From assembly GCA_963697995.1 (NCBI GenBank), contig OY969110.1, forward strand, positions 682,001 to 746,000: a DNA stretch of 64,000 nt, read 5' to 3'. The position numbers were made by a program, and so were the translations under genes. The notes beneath the pieces were generated by a model that did not search any database, had not been told where the DNA came from, and worked only from the letters and a program-made list of their open reading frames with translations. Shown piece by piece: positions 26,328-35,426 of this stretch. This DNA comes from MFD00082-c5 sp963697995. Lineage in GTDB: Bacteria > Chlamydiota > Chlamydiia > Chlamydiales > JAJFMB01. Position 1 is the first letter of the stretch. Each line of letters begins with the position of its first letter.

Positions 26328-26683
26328 AAAAAACTTATATAACGATTACTCTTCGTCTTTAAAGCGTTAACCGACACCTCTAACAGTCTCGATCATCGTA
26401 AAGTTCGGTCCAAGCTTTTTTCTTAAAGACCAGATGTGTACGTCGATATTGCTGTCGACAATAAACGCATCGAAATATCCTCTTGTAAACAGATAAGATC
26501 GAAGAGATTCTTCGCTCTGTTGCACTTCTTACTTAAAAAAAATCATATAACGATTACTCTTCGTCTTTAAAGCGGTAACCGACACCTCTAACAGTCTCGA
26601 TCATCGTAAAGTTCGGTCCAAGCTTTTTTCTTAAAGACGCGATGTGTACGTCGATATTCCTGTCGACAATAAACGCATCGTCG
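26278..26683. repeat. Imperfect tandem duplication of the metK end and the response-regulator end
   Basis: About 195 bases at 26278-26472 are repeated at 26487-26680 with few differences (for example GCGTTAACC versus GCGGTAACC, and a one-base length change after an A8 run). Each copy contains the last about 47 bases of metK and about 120-130 bases of the convergent regulator gene. Copy 1 holds the true metK end and a dead regulator tail. Copy 2 holds a dead metK tail and the true regulator end. About 14 unrelated bases join them. This explains the otherwise empty 26328-26553 interval. The few differences indicate a recent event. Confidence 0.92.
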
Positions 26684-27243
26684 TTTGAAACATCGTCGAG
26701 TAACTGGTTACGCGTCATCACCTTACCCCTATTCATCACTAAACGCTTTAAAATACCAAATTCAGAGAGGGTCAGCGTTAATGATACACCATTTTTTAAA
26801 ACTCTAAAATGCTCCACTTCCATCTTGAAGGGACCAAAATCAATACTCTGTTGCCCAGGCTGAAGATCAGCTCCCCGTCTTAAAACAGCTCGAATCCTTG
26901 AAAATAGCACCTTTGGGGAAAAAGGCTTGGTTACATAGTCATCAGCTCCAAGCTCAAGACCTAGCACCACGTCAAGCTCCTCGCTTTTAGCCGAAATCAT
27001 AATAATGGGTATGTTTTTTAACTCATTACTGTTTTTCACCTTACGGCAAACATCAAGCCCACTTTGACCAGGCAACATCAAGTCCAAAACCACAAGATCC
27101 GGCTTCTCTCTCTCTATCGCCCTTAAACCATTTAACCCGTCCACCTCGACGTGAAGCTTATAACCTGCAATATCTGCCTGCAACTTAATCAATGCAGCTA
27201 TATCTTCCTCATCCTCAATCAACAATATTTTAGGCTTTTGCAT
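26554..27243 (-). CDS. OmpR/PhoB-family response regulator
   Basis: About 229 residues from MQKPKILLIEDE (27243); the frame continues to 27264 but has no better ribosome-binding site. The receiver domain keeps the acidic pocket (LIEDEED), the phospho-acceptor in VVLDLMLPG, the Ser/Thr of MISAK and the Lys of YVTKPF. The winged-helix DNA-binding domain ends DVHIASLRKKLG...IETVRGVGYRF. Unlike chlamydial ChxR, which is atypical in its receiver, this one looks phosphorylatable. No sensor kinase is adjacent. The C-terminus is encoded in the second copy of the 195-bp duplication. Confidence 0.93.
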   Translation of the reverse strand: MQKPKILLIEDEEDIAALIKLQADIAGYKLHVEVDGLNGLRAIEREKPDLVVLDLMLPGQSGLDVCRKVKNSNELKNIPIIMISAKSEELDVVLGLELGADDYVTKPFSPKVLFSRIRAVLRRGADLQPGQQSIDFGPFKMEVEHFRVLKNGVSLTLTLSEFGILKRLVMNRGKVMTRNQLLDDVSNDDAFIVDRNIDVHIASLRKKLGPNFTMIETVRGVGYRFKDEE

Positions 27244-27390
27244 AATCTCAACTCTATGATTCAATTAATTTTTATATCTGTTTTTCTCGCATTTGCTGTC
27301 AAGTTTTTTTAAAGAAATTTCACTTAAGACTTTCTTTTTAAATCGAAAGAACTTAAAATGTAGGCCTCTTAATAAAATTGGATACCTAAC

Positions 27391-28311
27391 ATGCCCTTAG
27401 TTATTTTACTTTATGCCCTTTTTGCAAGTGTTTTCACTATTTCAAAAACTGGGCTTGCCTACACGGAACCTTTCTTTTTTGTAGGTACCAGAATGCTTTT
27501 AGCAGGCATTATCATGCTAGCTTATCAAATTTTATTTAAAAAAGAAAACATCTTCTCGAAAAAAGTCCCTTGGGTCAGACTTCTTTGCCTTTCATTTTTC
27601 AATATTTATTTAACAAATACATGCGAGTTTTTGGGACTCAAACACCTAACATCGTTTAAAACCTGTTTTTTTTACAGCCTCTCCCCCTTCCTTTCAGCTC
27701 TATTTTCCTATTTCATTTTCTCTGAAAAGATGGGGCTGAATAAGTGGGTAGGTCTTGTTGTCGCCTTTTTAGGGCTTTTACCCATCATGCTGCATCAACC
27801 AGATGCTGAAAATATTGCAGGACAACTTCTGTTTTTCTCATGGCCGGAATTTTTCGTCATCACTGCTGCCACCTCTTCTGTGCTCGGTTGGATTTTGCTC
27901 AGACAAGTCATCAACGAAAATGGTTATTCTCCCTTTCTTGCCAACGGAATCAGCATGTTCGTTGGAGGCTCATTTGCCCTTATCCACTCCTACTTTGTCG
28001 AAGCATGGAATCCGATCCCTGTCACCGAATTTCTTCCCTTTTTTGAATGCGCCCTTCTCCTACTCATTATCTCAAACCTCATCTGCTACAACCTGTATGG
28101 GTTCCTGATGAAAAGTTTTTCTGCGACATTTATGTCCCTCGCTGGATTTTCAACCCCTCTTTTTTCAGCGCTTTTCGGTTTTCTTTTCTTAGGTGAACAA
28201 GTCACATGGCCTTTTTACGTGTCACTTTTAGTCGTTTTTACAGGATCTTTGATTTTTTATCAGGAAGAGATTAAGGTAGGTTCTTTGAAAGTTAAAAGAG
28301 CCCTAAAATGA
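27391..28311 (+). CDS. EamA/DMT-superfamily transporter
   Basis: The 306-residue membrane protein has ten hydrophobic helices in two five-helix halves, as in EamA/DMT permeases. The first half ends YFIFSEKMGLNKWVGLVVAFLGLLPI and the second ends FGFLFLGEQVTWPFYVSLLVVFTGSLIFY, both with the conserved E-x-x-G/T-x-x motif. Substrate is unknown. The Chlamydia SAM/SAH transporter belongs to this superfamily, and this gene lies close to metK, but proximity is weak evidence. Its stop overlaps the TPR gene start by 4 bases (ATGA). Confidence 0.88.
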   Translation: MPLVILLYALFASVFTISKTGLAYTEPFFFVGTRMLLAGIIMLAYQILFKKENIFSKKVPWVRLLCLSFFNIYLTNTCEFLGLKHLTSFKTCFFYSLSPFLSALFSYFIFSEKMGLNKWVGLVVAFLGLLPIMLHQPDAENIAGQLLFFSWPEFFVITAATSSVLGWILLRQVINENGYSPFLANGISMFVGGSFALIHSYFVEAWNPIPVTEFLPFFECALLLLIISNLICYNLYGFLMKSFSATFMSLAGFSTPLFSALFGFLFLGEQVTWPFYVSLLVVFTGSLIFYQEEIKVGSLKVKRALK

Positions 28312-29276
28312 CCCCCAGCCATACAATGACTTCAATTGCGTCTCCTGAAAAAGACTCTGTTGAAGATTTTGAAAAAATCATTCTACGCTACACTTTTTTT
28401 CACCTTATTTTTTGGGGGCTTCTCCTCTTTGAAATCTTCAGCTTTCTAATGCTGATAAGTTTACTTATCGCCTCTTCCCTTTTCTCAATTGCTTTAAGTG
28501 GAATTGTTTTTACCTTCTTTCTCTACCTCATTCTCCACTCCTACTTTTTGCAAAGAAAAGCAGATCTCATTTTAGAACTTAAACAAGATATTACTGAAAA
28601 TTTTAAACGCTCCATTCACTTTCGTGAAGAGGAACTTGAACACCACATTTTACTTGCCAATGCCTACTGCTCCCTCGAGCAAAAAATGGAGCTTCACAAA
28701 GACAAAATTCATAAAAAAATAAAAAAACTCTACCTCTTTTTTTTGGGAAAAGATCTTTTCTCTTTTAGAGAAACTCTCCTTAAAGACTCTTTAAACGAAC
28801 ATATCAAACTCGTAAGATTTGAGCCTACAAGCCTTCAAATGCACGCAGCTCTTGCAAACGCTTATGTTCGCCTTTCAAGCCTCTACTCAAAGGCGTTAAG
28901 CTCCTCTGAGGACGACGAGGAGAATAGTTTGCCTTTTGGGCTTGAAAAAGAGACACTAAAACAAAAATTTCAACAAGTTTCAAAAAAAGCCATTGAGGAA
29001 TTTAACATTTTAAACGATTATGCACCCAATGAGCCTTGGGTTCATGCGCAGCTTGCTATCAGCTTTCGGGATTTAAATATGCCTAAAGAGGAGATGCGAG
29101 AGTATGAAACAATTTTATATTTAAGACCTGATGATTTAGAAACAAGTTTTAAATTGGGCATTCTTTACTTTCAAGAGGGAGAAGCCGCAAAAGGTTTGCG
29201 CATTTACGAAAGACTCAAAAGATTTCAGCCAAAGTATGCTGAGAGACTGATCGAACACTACGGGGAGATTGTTTAA
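28308..29276 (+). CDS. Membrane-anchored TPR protein
   Basis: A 322-residue protein with two N-terminal membrane helices (about 30-60 and 64-85) and a mostly helical cytosolic or periplasmic part. The C-terminus has TPR-type repeats: EPWVHAQLAISFRDLNMPKEEMREYETILYLRPDD and LETSFKLGILYFQEGEAAKGLRIYERLKRFQP. TPRs scaffold complexes or act as chaperone-like adaptors. The ATGA overlap with the transporter gene and the 2-base gap to the next gene place it in an operon reaching at least to rsmB. A second Met at 28326 is an alternative start. Confidence 0.8.
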   Translation: MTPSHTMTSIASPEKDSVEDFEKIILRYTFFHLIFWGLLLFEIFSFLMLISLLIASSLFSIALSGIVFTFFLYLILHSYFLQRKADLILELKQDITENFKRSIHFREEELEHHILLANAYCSLEQKMELHKDKIHKKIKKLYLFFLGKDLFSFRETLLKDSLNEHIKLVRFEPTSLQMHAALANAYVRLSSLYSKALSSSEDDEENSLPFGLEKETLKQKFQQVSKKAIEEFNILNDYAPNEPWVHAQLAISFRDLNMPKEEMREYETILYLRPDDLETSFKLGILYFQEGEAAKGLRIYERLKRFQPKYAERLIEHYGEIV

Positions 29277-29278
29277 AA

Positions 29279-30472
29279 GTGGAAGAAAATCAAGAAGTTA
29301 AGAAAATTTTTTGCACAACATGCGGTGCAGAAAGGGAAGAACACCATAAGTTTTGTGCTATATGTGGCCAAAAACTGGTCACAGATAAAACTGAAACTGC
29401 TAAAAAAGAACAAAGAGGCTTCAAATTTTGGGCTCTTTTTGCCCTTTTACTTCTTTTAGCTCTCTACCTCGTCTCATTATTTCGACCAGAATCGCAAACG
29501 ACGACCACTGAGCAACTAAAGGCTTTAAAAGAGGGAAGGACAACAGAGGCGTACTTTGCATTCACCTCAAAAGAGTATCAACAAAAAACCCCTTTAATTG
29601 AATTTCGAAAATTTTTGGAAAATAACCCAGAACTTGTGAATTACAAAACGATCAATACCCTTAAAGAGGCTCTTGCAGACCCTTTAGGCACATGGGATGG
29701 AACACTTGTCTTAAACGATGGATCTATCGCCAAAGTGCACTACGAATTTATCAAAGAAGATAACAAATGGAAAGTTCTTAAAATCGGGGTTGAGAGGGCT
29801 CACACGCCTCTTTCAACGCAAGGGGGAGCGGAAGCTAAAACCAGAATTGGCAGCTTTTTAGAAAGCTTAAAAAAGCAAGATCTTGCAGAAGCTTACTACA
29901 AGCACACCACAAAAGGGTTTCAAGAAGAGATGAGCTTAAGTGCCTTTGAAGAGTTTCTCCACATTTTCCCCCTTTTTGAACAACAAACAGGATTTGAAAT
30001 CAAAGAAGTCTCAATCGATAAAGATCGCATCGTCATTTTAGCCTCCCTTAAAAAAGAGGAGGAAAATTATACGGTCAAATTCACTTTGGACTTGGTTGCA
30101 GGAGAGTGGAAGATTGGAAATATCGATGTGATAGAAAAAAAATCCTCTCTTGCCTTTCTCGACCCAAAAACAATTTTAGAGATGGAGTTTAAAGCTCTTC
30201 GGAACCACGAGCTTGCTAAAGCATATTATGAACTTGGTTCAAAAGAGTTTCAAAGCACAACACCCTACAAAGATTTTGTGAGGTTTGTCAAAGCTACCCC
30301 CACTCTTTACGACAACAAAAAAGCTCATCTTTCAAATCCCATAATCGAAGGGGAACTGGCGACAGTTCAAGCAGAACTTACCTCGATCTTTGGGGAAAAA
30401 AGCCAATTTCAGATTGAGCTTATTTACGAAAAAGACAGCTGGAAACTCTTTCACATGGCAAAAGAGGAGTAA
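29279..30472 (+). CDS. Zinc-ribbon membrane protein with three repeated extracytoplasmic domains
   Basis: A 397-residue product starting at GTG. Zinc ribbon CTTCGAEREEHHKFCAICGQ at the N-terminus, one membrane helix at about 49-66, then three homologous about 105-residue NTF2/DUF4878-like units. Each unit begins like LKEGRTTEAYFAFTSKEYQQ, KKQDLAEAYYKHTTKGFQE and RNHELAKAYYELGSKEFQS, followed by an xxF(R/E)xF(L/V) helix. Such cone-shaped folds bind small ligands or partners. The internal triplication suggests a binding role. A strong GAGGAG at its end serves the next gene, rsmD. Confidence 0.82.
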   Translation: MEENQEVKKIFCTTCGAEREEHHKFCAICGQKLVTDKTETAKKEQRGFKFWALFALLLLLALYLVSLFRPESQTTTTEQLKALKEGRTTEAYFAFTSKEYQQKTPLIEFRKFLENNPELVNYKTINTLKEALADPLGTWDGTLVLNDGSIAKVHYEFIKEDNKWKVLKIGVERAHTPLSTQGGAEAKTRIGSFLESLKKQDLAEAYYKHTTKGFQEEMSLSAFEEFLHIFPLFEQQTGFEIKEVSIDKDRIVILASLKKEEENYTVKFTLDLVAGEWKIGNIDVIEKKSSLAFLDPKTILEMEFKALRNHELAKAYYELGSKEFQSTTPYKDFVRFVKATPTLYDNKKAHLSNPIIEGELATVQAELTSIFGEKSQFQIELIYEKDSWKLFHMAKEE

Positions 30473-30476
30473 TTTT

Positions 30477-31022
30477 TTGCATATCATCGCAGGACGTTTT
30501 AAAGGAAGACCCTTAAGTGTCCCAAAAGAGGGCGTAAGACCTACCTCAGGAGTCGTTAAGGAAGCTCTTTTTAATATTTGTCGAGATGAGATAGAAGGCG
30601 CCTCATTCCTCGATCTGTTTGCAGGAAGTGGTGCCATTGGCCTTGAAGCTCTTTCACGAGGCGCTTCATTTGTGACCTTTGTCGATTCTGGTAAAGAGTC
30701 CTTAAGAGCACTTAAGAAAAACATAGAGCTTCTTCAAGTTGAACCTCAAACTGAAGTCGTAGCAGGAGATGCTCTCCTCAAACTGAAAACCCTTGAAAAA
30801 AGGGGAAAGAGCTTTGACGTCATTTTTGCTGACGCCCCTTATGGAGAAGAGGATTTAACAACGAAAATACTTCAATTTTTATCTATCTCGTCCCTTTTAA
30901 AACCCTCAACTCTTCTCTTTATCGAAGAGCCTAAAGCAAGAGAAACCCCTCAAATAGAAAACCTCACTTTTAAAAGAGAGAGAATCTTTGGCGACTCAAA
31001 ACTGATCGAATATTTAAAATGA
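30477..31022 (+). CDS. rsmD: 16S rRNA (guanine966-N2)-methyltransferase RsmD
   Basis: The start is a TTG at 30477, right behind GAGGAG and only 4 bases after the previous stop; the product begins MHIIAGRFKGRPLSVP, the RsmD N-terminus. The open frame reaching back to 30390 is overlap with the upstream gene. The 181-residue enzyme shows FLDLFAGSGAIGLEALSRGA (SAM site) and ADAPY, a variant of the usual DPPY catalytic motif. It methylates G966 of 16S rRNA. ATGA-type overlap couples it to rsmB. Confidence 0.92.
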   Translation: MHIIAGRFKGRPLSVPKEGVRPTSGVVKEALFNICRDEIEGASFLDLFAGSGAIGLEALSRGASFVTFVDSGKESLRALKKNIELLQVEPQTEVVAGDALLKLKTLEKRGKSFDVIFADAPYGEEDLTTKILQFLSISSLLKPSTLLFIEEPKARETPQIENLTFKRERIFGDSKLIEYLK

Positions 31023-32203
31023 ATGCAAGAAATGCAGCCTACATCGCCTACCTCAAGTATTTAGAGGAGGAATTTTTTTTGGTCGATACTCTCGAGGGGC
31101 TCCCCCTTGATCCTCAAACATTTCGATTAAGCGTCGAAATCGCCTGCGGCACTTGCCGCTATCAAAGAGCGCTTACAAACTACATTAAAGAAACACTTGA
31201 TTCTGAGTTGCCCCGAAAAAAAAAAGAGCAAGCTCTCCTTTTAACAGGTCTTTATCAACTTCTTTTTTGTAAATCTCTTCCTCCCTTTGCAACGGTTAAC
31301 GAAATGGTCGCTCTTGCAAAGCTTAACACTCATGAATCGTTTGTCAAATTTTTAAATCAAGCACTTCGAAAAGCTTCCCTACTACCTCTTAAACCTCAAA
31401 AAAATTTAGGTTTAAGGTATTCAGTTACAGACTACTTTGCAAACCGTCTGGTGGAGTGTTATGGAGAAGAAGGGGCTGAGAAAATCTTACGCTTGACGCT
31501 TGAAAAAGGGGTTGTGATGGTAAGATTTAGAAGAGAGGTCGACCCTAATATTACCTTAATTGCCCCAAACATCGGAATCATCGACAAAGAATCATTACAC
31601 ATTGCAGAAAGAGACGATGTTTATATTCAAAATGGCACCCCAATTATCCTCTACGAATTCTTAAAAAAAACAACTAATAACCCAAAAAGTATTTTAGATT
31701 TATGCGCCTCCCCTGGAGGAAAACTCATTTTGGCACACGATTTCTATCCTACGGCTTCTCTTGTTGGAAACGATATTTCTGAAAAAAAACTTGACCGACT
31801 TAAAAAGAACTTAGATCGTCTTCACATCAAAGCTGAACTTAACTTGATGAGGGGCGAGGAGTTTCCAATAAATCAACAATATGATCTTATTTTAATCGAT
31901 GCCCCCTGCAGCAATACGGGAGTTTTGCATAAAAAACCTGAGGCGAGATGGCGTCTTTCAAAAAAAGAGATTGCTACCCAAGTCCTCCTGCAGAAAAAAT
32001 TGCTCGAAAGAGCAAAAGATCTTTTATCCATAAATGGGCAAATTTGGTATACTACTTGCAGCATCCTTCCAGAAGAGAATGAAGAGATCGTAGAGTTTGC
32101 AAAAAATAACCTTAAACTCTCTTGTCTTTCTCAAAAACTACAGCTTCAAAATAGCGACGGGTATGATGGAGGATTTGGTGCAAGTTTAACAAAATTGCAA
32201 TGA
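31019..32203 (+). CDS. rsmB: 16S rRNA (cytosine967-C5)-methyltransferase RsmB
   Basis: The 394-residue protein has an N-terminal NusB-like RNA-binding domain (NARNAAYIAYLKYLEEE ... FATVNEMVALAKL) and a C-terminal SAM-dependent m5C methyltransferase. Motifs: ILDLCASPGGKL (SAM), IDAPCSNTGVLHKKPEARW and YTTCSILPEENEE, where two cysteines serve catalysis and release. The pair with rsmD is functional: both modify adjacent bases in the 16S P-site region. It overlaps rsmD by 4 bases. Confidence 0.94.
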   Translation: MNARNAAYIAYLKYLEEEFFLVDTLEGLPLDPQTFRLSVEIACGTCRYQRALTNYIKETLDSELPRKKKEQALLLTGLYQLLFCKSLPPFATVNEMVALAKLNTHESFVKFLNQALRKASLLPLKPQKNLGLRYSVTDYFANRLVECYGEEGAEKILRLTLEKGVVMVRFRREVDPNITLIAPNIGIIDKESLHIAERDDVYIQNGTPIILYEFLKKTTNNPKSILDLCASPGGKLILAHDFYPTASLVGNDISEKKLDRLKKNLDRLHIKAELNLMRGEEFPINQQYDLILIDAPCSNTGVLHKKPEARWRLSKKEIATQVLLQKKLLERAKDLLSINGQIWYTTCSILPEENEEIVEFAKNNLKLSCLSQKLQLQNSDGYDGGFGASLTKLQ

Positions 32204-32210
32204 GGTCCAA

Positions 32211-33650
32211 ATGACAGAAATTTACTCCACTTTTTCTGAAAAAGCACTCCTCAATAAAACAACTCTAAATCTCTTCTGCCCATCTAATGCAGAAAAAAAA
32301 CGCGTAGACAAAACATTTCTTACAGGGATACTTAACGATCGACTTAATGAACCCCTTGTCTTAAAAAAGGGAATCTTCAGGACGATCACTAAACCTTTAA
32401 GATTTGCTGCCACAATAAGCTACGTAGCTGTCGTCATTTTCGCTCTATCACCTATTGCTGTCATTTACGATTCAACTGCTTTCCTTTATTTTTTATCAAT
32501 ACACAGTGTAAAAAAAATATTTAAAGGCGACAATAAGTCGATTGATAAGGCCTATAAACACGCAATACGCAGTTTAAAGCAGTTACAACAAATAGGAAAA
32601 GGAACCGCTTTTTTTTTGGTATCTTCTGTATTTATTTTGAATGGAGGTCTTTACTTCTCCTTGGCTCTTGCAGCCGCAAAAGTCTCAGAGATGGTTTTTT
32701 TCGCTTTTGTGGGAACGATTTGTGTTCCAGGAATTTTTAAATTGGTCTCAAAGAACGGCTTTAAAATCTCTGATTCCTCCTCCTTCATCAGTTTCTTTGC
32801 AAGCAACAGTTTTGATAAGAATAGACAAAAAATAGATTTTGGTCTCGATTTACGAAATCATTTTGGAATGGTGAATGAAAAGGGTGAGTTGCTCAATTAC
32901 ACTTCCTTTGAACAACTCGTAAGTTTACCAAAAGAGATTATAGATTTGGAATACAAATTGATTCTTCAGGTAAGAAATGCCAATACCTTTTTACCCCTAA
33001 ATCAGGAAGTAACACATATTGTTGGAAAATACTTTGTAGCATCAGATGTGATCAATCGATTAAAAAAATTCAATAAAGAAGGATCTCAAATCCTGATCGA
33101 AGATTTGAAAGATACCGGTTATAAACTCGATAAATTGTACGATATTTATCGAAAAATTTACATCTTAAGCAATGGCAATCAAAAAACTTACCCAAGACCC
33201 GGCCTCTCAAGCAGTGACTATGCGACCTTCTTTGTGACTGGAAATAAAAAAACTTATTCTAAACCCTCTTCTAATGAACCCTATACACCCCCTCCAACGA
33301 CATATCCTAGGAAATTTTATGCACAAATCAGTGTAGAAGCCAAAAACATCTCCATGCCAATGACTCAGGTACCAAATAATAAAGATGCCATTTTGAGAAA
33401 ATCATTTAATGAATATAAACAGTTTTTACAAAAAGCTAAATTCAAACTGATGAAACCACACGAAATATTTGGCATAAATTATAATAATAAATCAGAGCTT
33501 GAAAAAACATTAAAATTTTTAAGGTTAGTCATTCACCCCGACAAAAACCGTGAAAACAAAGAGGAAGCAGATAATGTTTTCAAAGATTACACCATGATTA
33601 AAGAGGAACTTGAAAAACCAACTTATAAAGCAAATTGGAATGCTTATTAA
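32211..33650 (+). CDS. Membrane protein with C-terminal J-domain (DnaJ-like)
   Basis: A 479-residue protein. Two closely spaced hydrophobic regions (about 66-90 and 135-175) form a bilobed pattern. A long hydrophilic region contains two similar segments around NGNQKTYPRPGLSSSDYATFFV and TGNKKTYSKPSS. The last 60 residues are a J-domain: KPHEIFGINYNNKSELEKTLKFLRLVIHPDKN with the HPD triad at 442-444, then helix III/IV. J-domains stimulate Hsp70 ATPase. The bilobed hydrophobic pattern is reminiscent of chlamydial Inc proteins, but the J-domain's location (host or bacterial Hsp70) is open. Confidence 0.78.
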   Translation: MTEIYSTFSEKALLNKTTLNLFCPSNAEKKRVDKTFLTGILNDRLNEPLVLKKGIFRTITKPLRFAATISYVAVVIFALSPIAVIYDSTAFLYFLSIHSVKKIFKGDNKSIDKAYKHAIRSLKQLQQIGKGTAFFLVSSVFILNGGLYFSLALAAAKVSEMVFFAFVGTICVPGIFKLVSKNGFKISDSSSFISFFASNSFDKNRQKIDFGLDLRNHFGMVNEKGELLNYTSFEQLVSLPKEIIDLEYKLILQVRNANTFLPLNQEVTHIVGKYFVASDVINRLKKFNKEGSQILIEDLKDTGYKLDKLYDIYRKIYILSNGNQKTYPRPGLSSSDYATFFVTGNKKTYSKPSSNEPYTPPPTTYPRKFYAQISVEAKNISMPMTQVPNNKDAILRKSFNEYKQFLQKAKFKLMKPHEIFGINYNNKSELEKTLKFLRLVIHPDKNRENKEEADNVFKDYTMIKEELEKPTYKANWNAY

Positions 33651-33687
33651 AGTTAAAAACACCTTAAAAAAAGCTTAAAATATAATA

Positions 33688-35391
33688 ATGAATCTTTTTC
33701 ATAACCGCCTTTTTTCCTCCTTTACCTACCTCAATATTACCCAGTTTTTGGGAGCCTTAAACGACAACATCTATAAACTTCTCGTCGTCTACTTTTTGAT
33801 TAATCTCGAAGGTATTGAAAACAGCCCAAAGATTCTTTCACTTTCAGGAGCTATTTTCGTTTTACCCTTCCTTCTTTTCTCAACCTCTTCAGGCATTTTA
33901 GCAGACAGGTTTAGCAAAAGAAACATCATCGTTTTGACAAAAGTTTTAGAGCTTGTGATCATCGCTCTTGGGATTTTAGCGTTTGCCTTTCAAAGCGTTT
34001 TGGGGTCATATCTCGTCCTTTTTGCCCTTGCCACTCAAAGTGCCCTTTTTGGTCCCTCAAAATACGGCATCATCCCTGAGCTTGTTTCATCAGACAAAAT
34101 TAGCGAAGCTAACGGCCTTATGAGCTCGTTTACTTTTATTGCCATTATCTTAGGGACGTTCTTAGCCTCGTTTATCACAGACATCACCGGAAAGGATTTT
34201 GTGGTAGCAATTCTCTTGTGTGTTTTTGTCGCTCTTGCAGGTGTTTTCGCAAGCTACTGCATCGAATTTACCCCCCCTTCTGGCTCCACAAAGCGTTTTA
34301 ATATTTTCTTTTTTAAAGAGATTATTTCGACTCTAAAAATTGCAAGACTTCGCCCCTCTTTAATGCTTGCGATCTGGGGCTCCTCGTTTTTCATGTTTTT
34401 AGGCGCCTACATGCAGCTCAACTTAATCCCCTACGCGGTGAGCTCCCTTCACCTTACAGACGTTCAAGGGGGATACCTTTTTTTGATAACAGCTCTTGGA
34501 ATCGGTTTGGGCTCTTTTCTTGCGGGGAAAATCTCCGGGAAAGCTCCTGAGCTTGGCCTCGTACCGGTTGCCGGCTTTTTCGCAGGAATCTCTTGCTTAC
34601 TGCTATTCGTTTTTGCAAATCACCTCTTATTCGTCATTCCCCTAGTGATTTTTGCCGGAATGTTTGGAGGGATGTTTGTGATTCCACAAGACTCTTATAT
34701 ACAGGTGGCCTCCCCAAACGATTCAAGAGGGCAAATCATAGCAACTAACAACTTCATAGCCTTCTTTGGAGTACTTTTAGCCTCTACACTTCTCTATCTC
34801 AACACACAAATTTTAGGGTTTTCTCCAGCAACAGGCTTTCTTATCGTAGGAGTTTTAACGCTTTTGATGTCGACCTACATAGGAATACAAAATTTTGACT
34901 ACCTCGCTCGTTTTGTGGGTATGATTCTTGCCTCTCTTCATTTCAAAACAGTAGAGGAAGGGAAAGAGATTGTCCCCGAAACCCCCGTCTTTTTCGTATG
35001 CGAACAAACAGCATGCAGCGATATCCTTCTCTTACTGGCTTCAAAAAGGCTTCGCATTCGTTTTTTTGCTGAAGACTCAGTAGAACACACCTCTCCGCTT
35101 ATCAATAAGCTCTACGCCCTTTTAAACGTTAAAATCATACGAAATAAACTGACGACTGAGATTTGCAATGAGATGAAAAATTGCCTAAAACAAAACATTT
35201 CAGTCTGTCTTCTTAAAAAGAAGGGATACGCAACAGATACCTTAAAGCGCCCTGAAATAAAAAGACTACTTAATGAAACGGGAGCGCCACTCATCGATGT
35301 CAAAATCGAAAAAGAGAATAAAGAGGGCTCTGTTTTCTCGAAATGGCAAGTACCAACCCATATCACTTATAAAAATTTTTTATTAGACTAG
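33688..35391 (+). CDS. LplT-like major facilitator transporter with extra C-terminal domain
   Basis: The 567-residue protein has a 12-helix MFS core (about residues 1-405) beginning FTYLNITQFLGALNDNIYKLLVVYFLI. The N-D-N in helix 1 and GILADRFSKRNIIV in loop 2-3 are typical of LplT lysophospholipid transporters. About 160 soluble residues follow with no catalytic motif seen. In related proteins the MFS part is fused to acyltransferase/acyl-ligase domains, so this tail could be a truncated remnant. The stop codon TAG (35389-35391) is the first three bases of a MITE terminal repeat, so the present C-terminus was set by that insertion. Confidence 0.85.
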   Translation: MNLFHNRLFSSFTYLNITQFLGALNDNIYKLLVVYFLINLEGIENSPKILSLSGAIFVLPFLLFSTSSGILADRFSKRNIIVLTKVLELVIIALGILAFAFQSVLGSYLVLFALATQSALFGPSKYGIIPELVSSDKISEANGLMSSFTFIAIILGTFLASFITDITGKDFVVAILLCVFVALAGVFASYCIEFTPPSGSTKRFNIFFFKEIISTLKIARLRPSLMLAIWGSSFFMFLGAYMQLNLIPYAVSSLHLTDVQGGYLFLITALGIGLGSFLAGKISGKAPELGLVPVAGFFAGISCLLLFVFANHLLFVIPLVIFAGMFGGMFVIPQDSYIQVASPNDSRGQIIATNNFIAFFGVLLASTLLYLNTQILGFSPATGFLIVGVLTLLMSTYIGIQNFDYLARFVGMILASLHFKTVEEGKEIVPETPVFFVCEQTACSDILLLLASKRLRIRFFAEDSVEHTSPLINKLYALLNVKIIRNKLTTEICNEMKNCLKQNISVCLLKKKGYATDTLKRPEIKRLLNETGAPLIDVKIEKENKEGSVFSKWQVPTHITYKNFLLD

Positions 35392-35419
35392 TCGACCCTT
35401 ACTTTTTCAGGGCCGACTA
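35389..35419 (-). mobile_element. Internally deleted MITE remnant
   Basis: Six bases of one terminal repeat (TAGTCG) are joined directly to ACCCTT and an intact 19-base repeat ACTTTTTCAGGGCCGACTA, as in full copies at 10842-11119 and 45883-46124. A GAC triplet flanks both sides (35386-35388 and 35420-35422), a possible short target duplication. The 5' TAG is the stop codon of the upstream MFS gene. Only 7 bases separate it from the end of the next, convergent gene. Confidence 0.82.
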
Positions 35420-35426
35420 GACTAAC

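Noticed and set aside
26490..26536. Second metK C-terminus as part of a gene
   Set aside because: Only the last 15 codons are present; it is a product of the local duplication.
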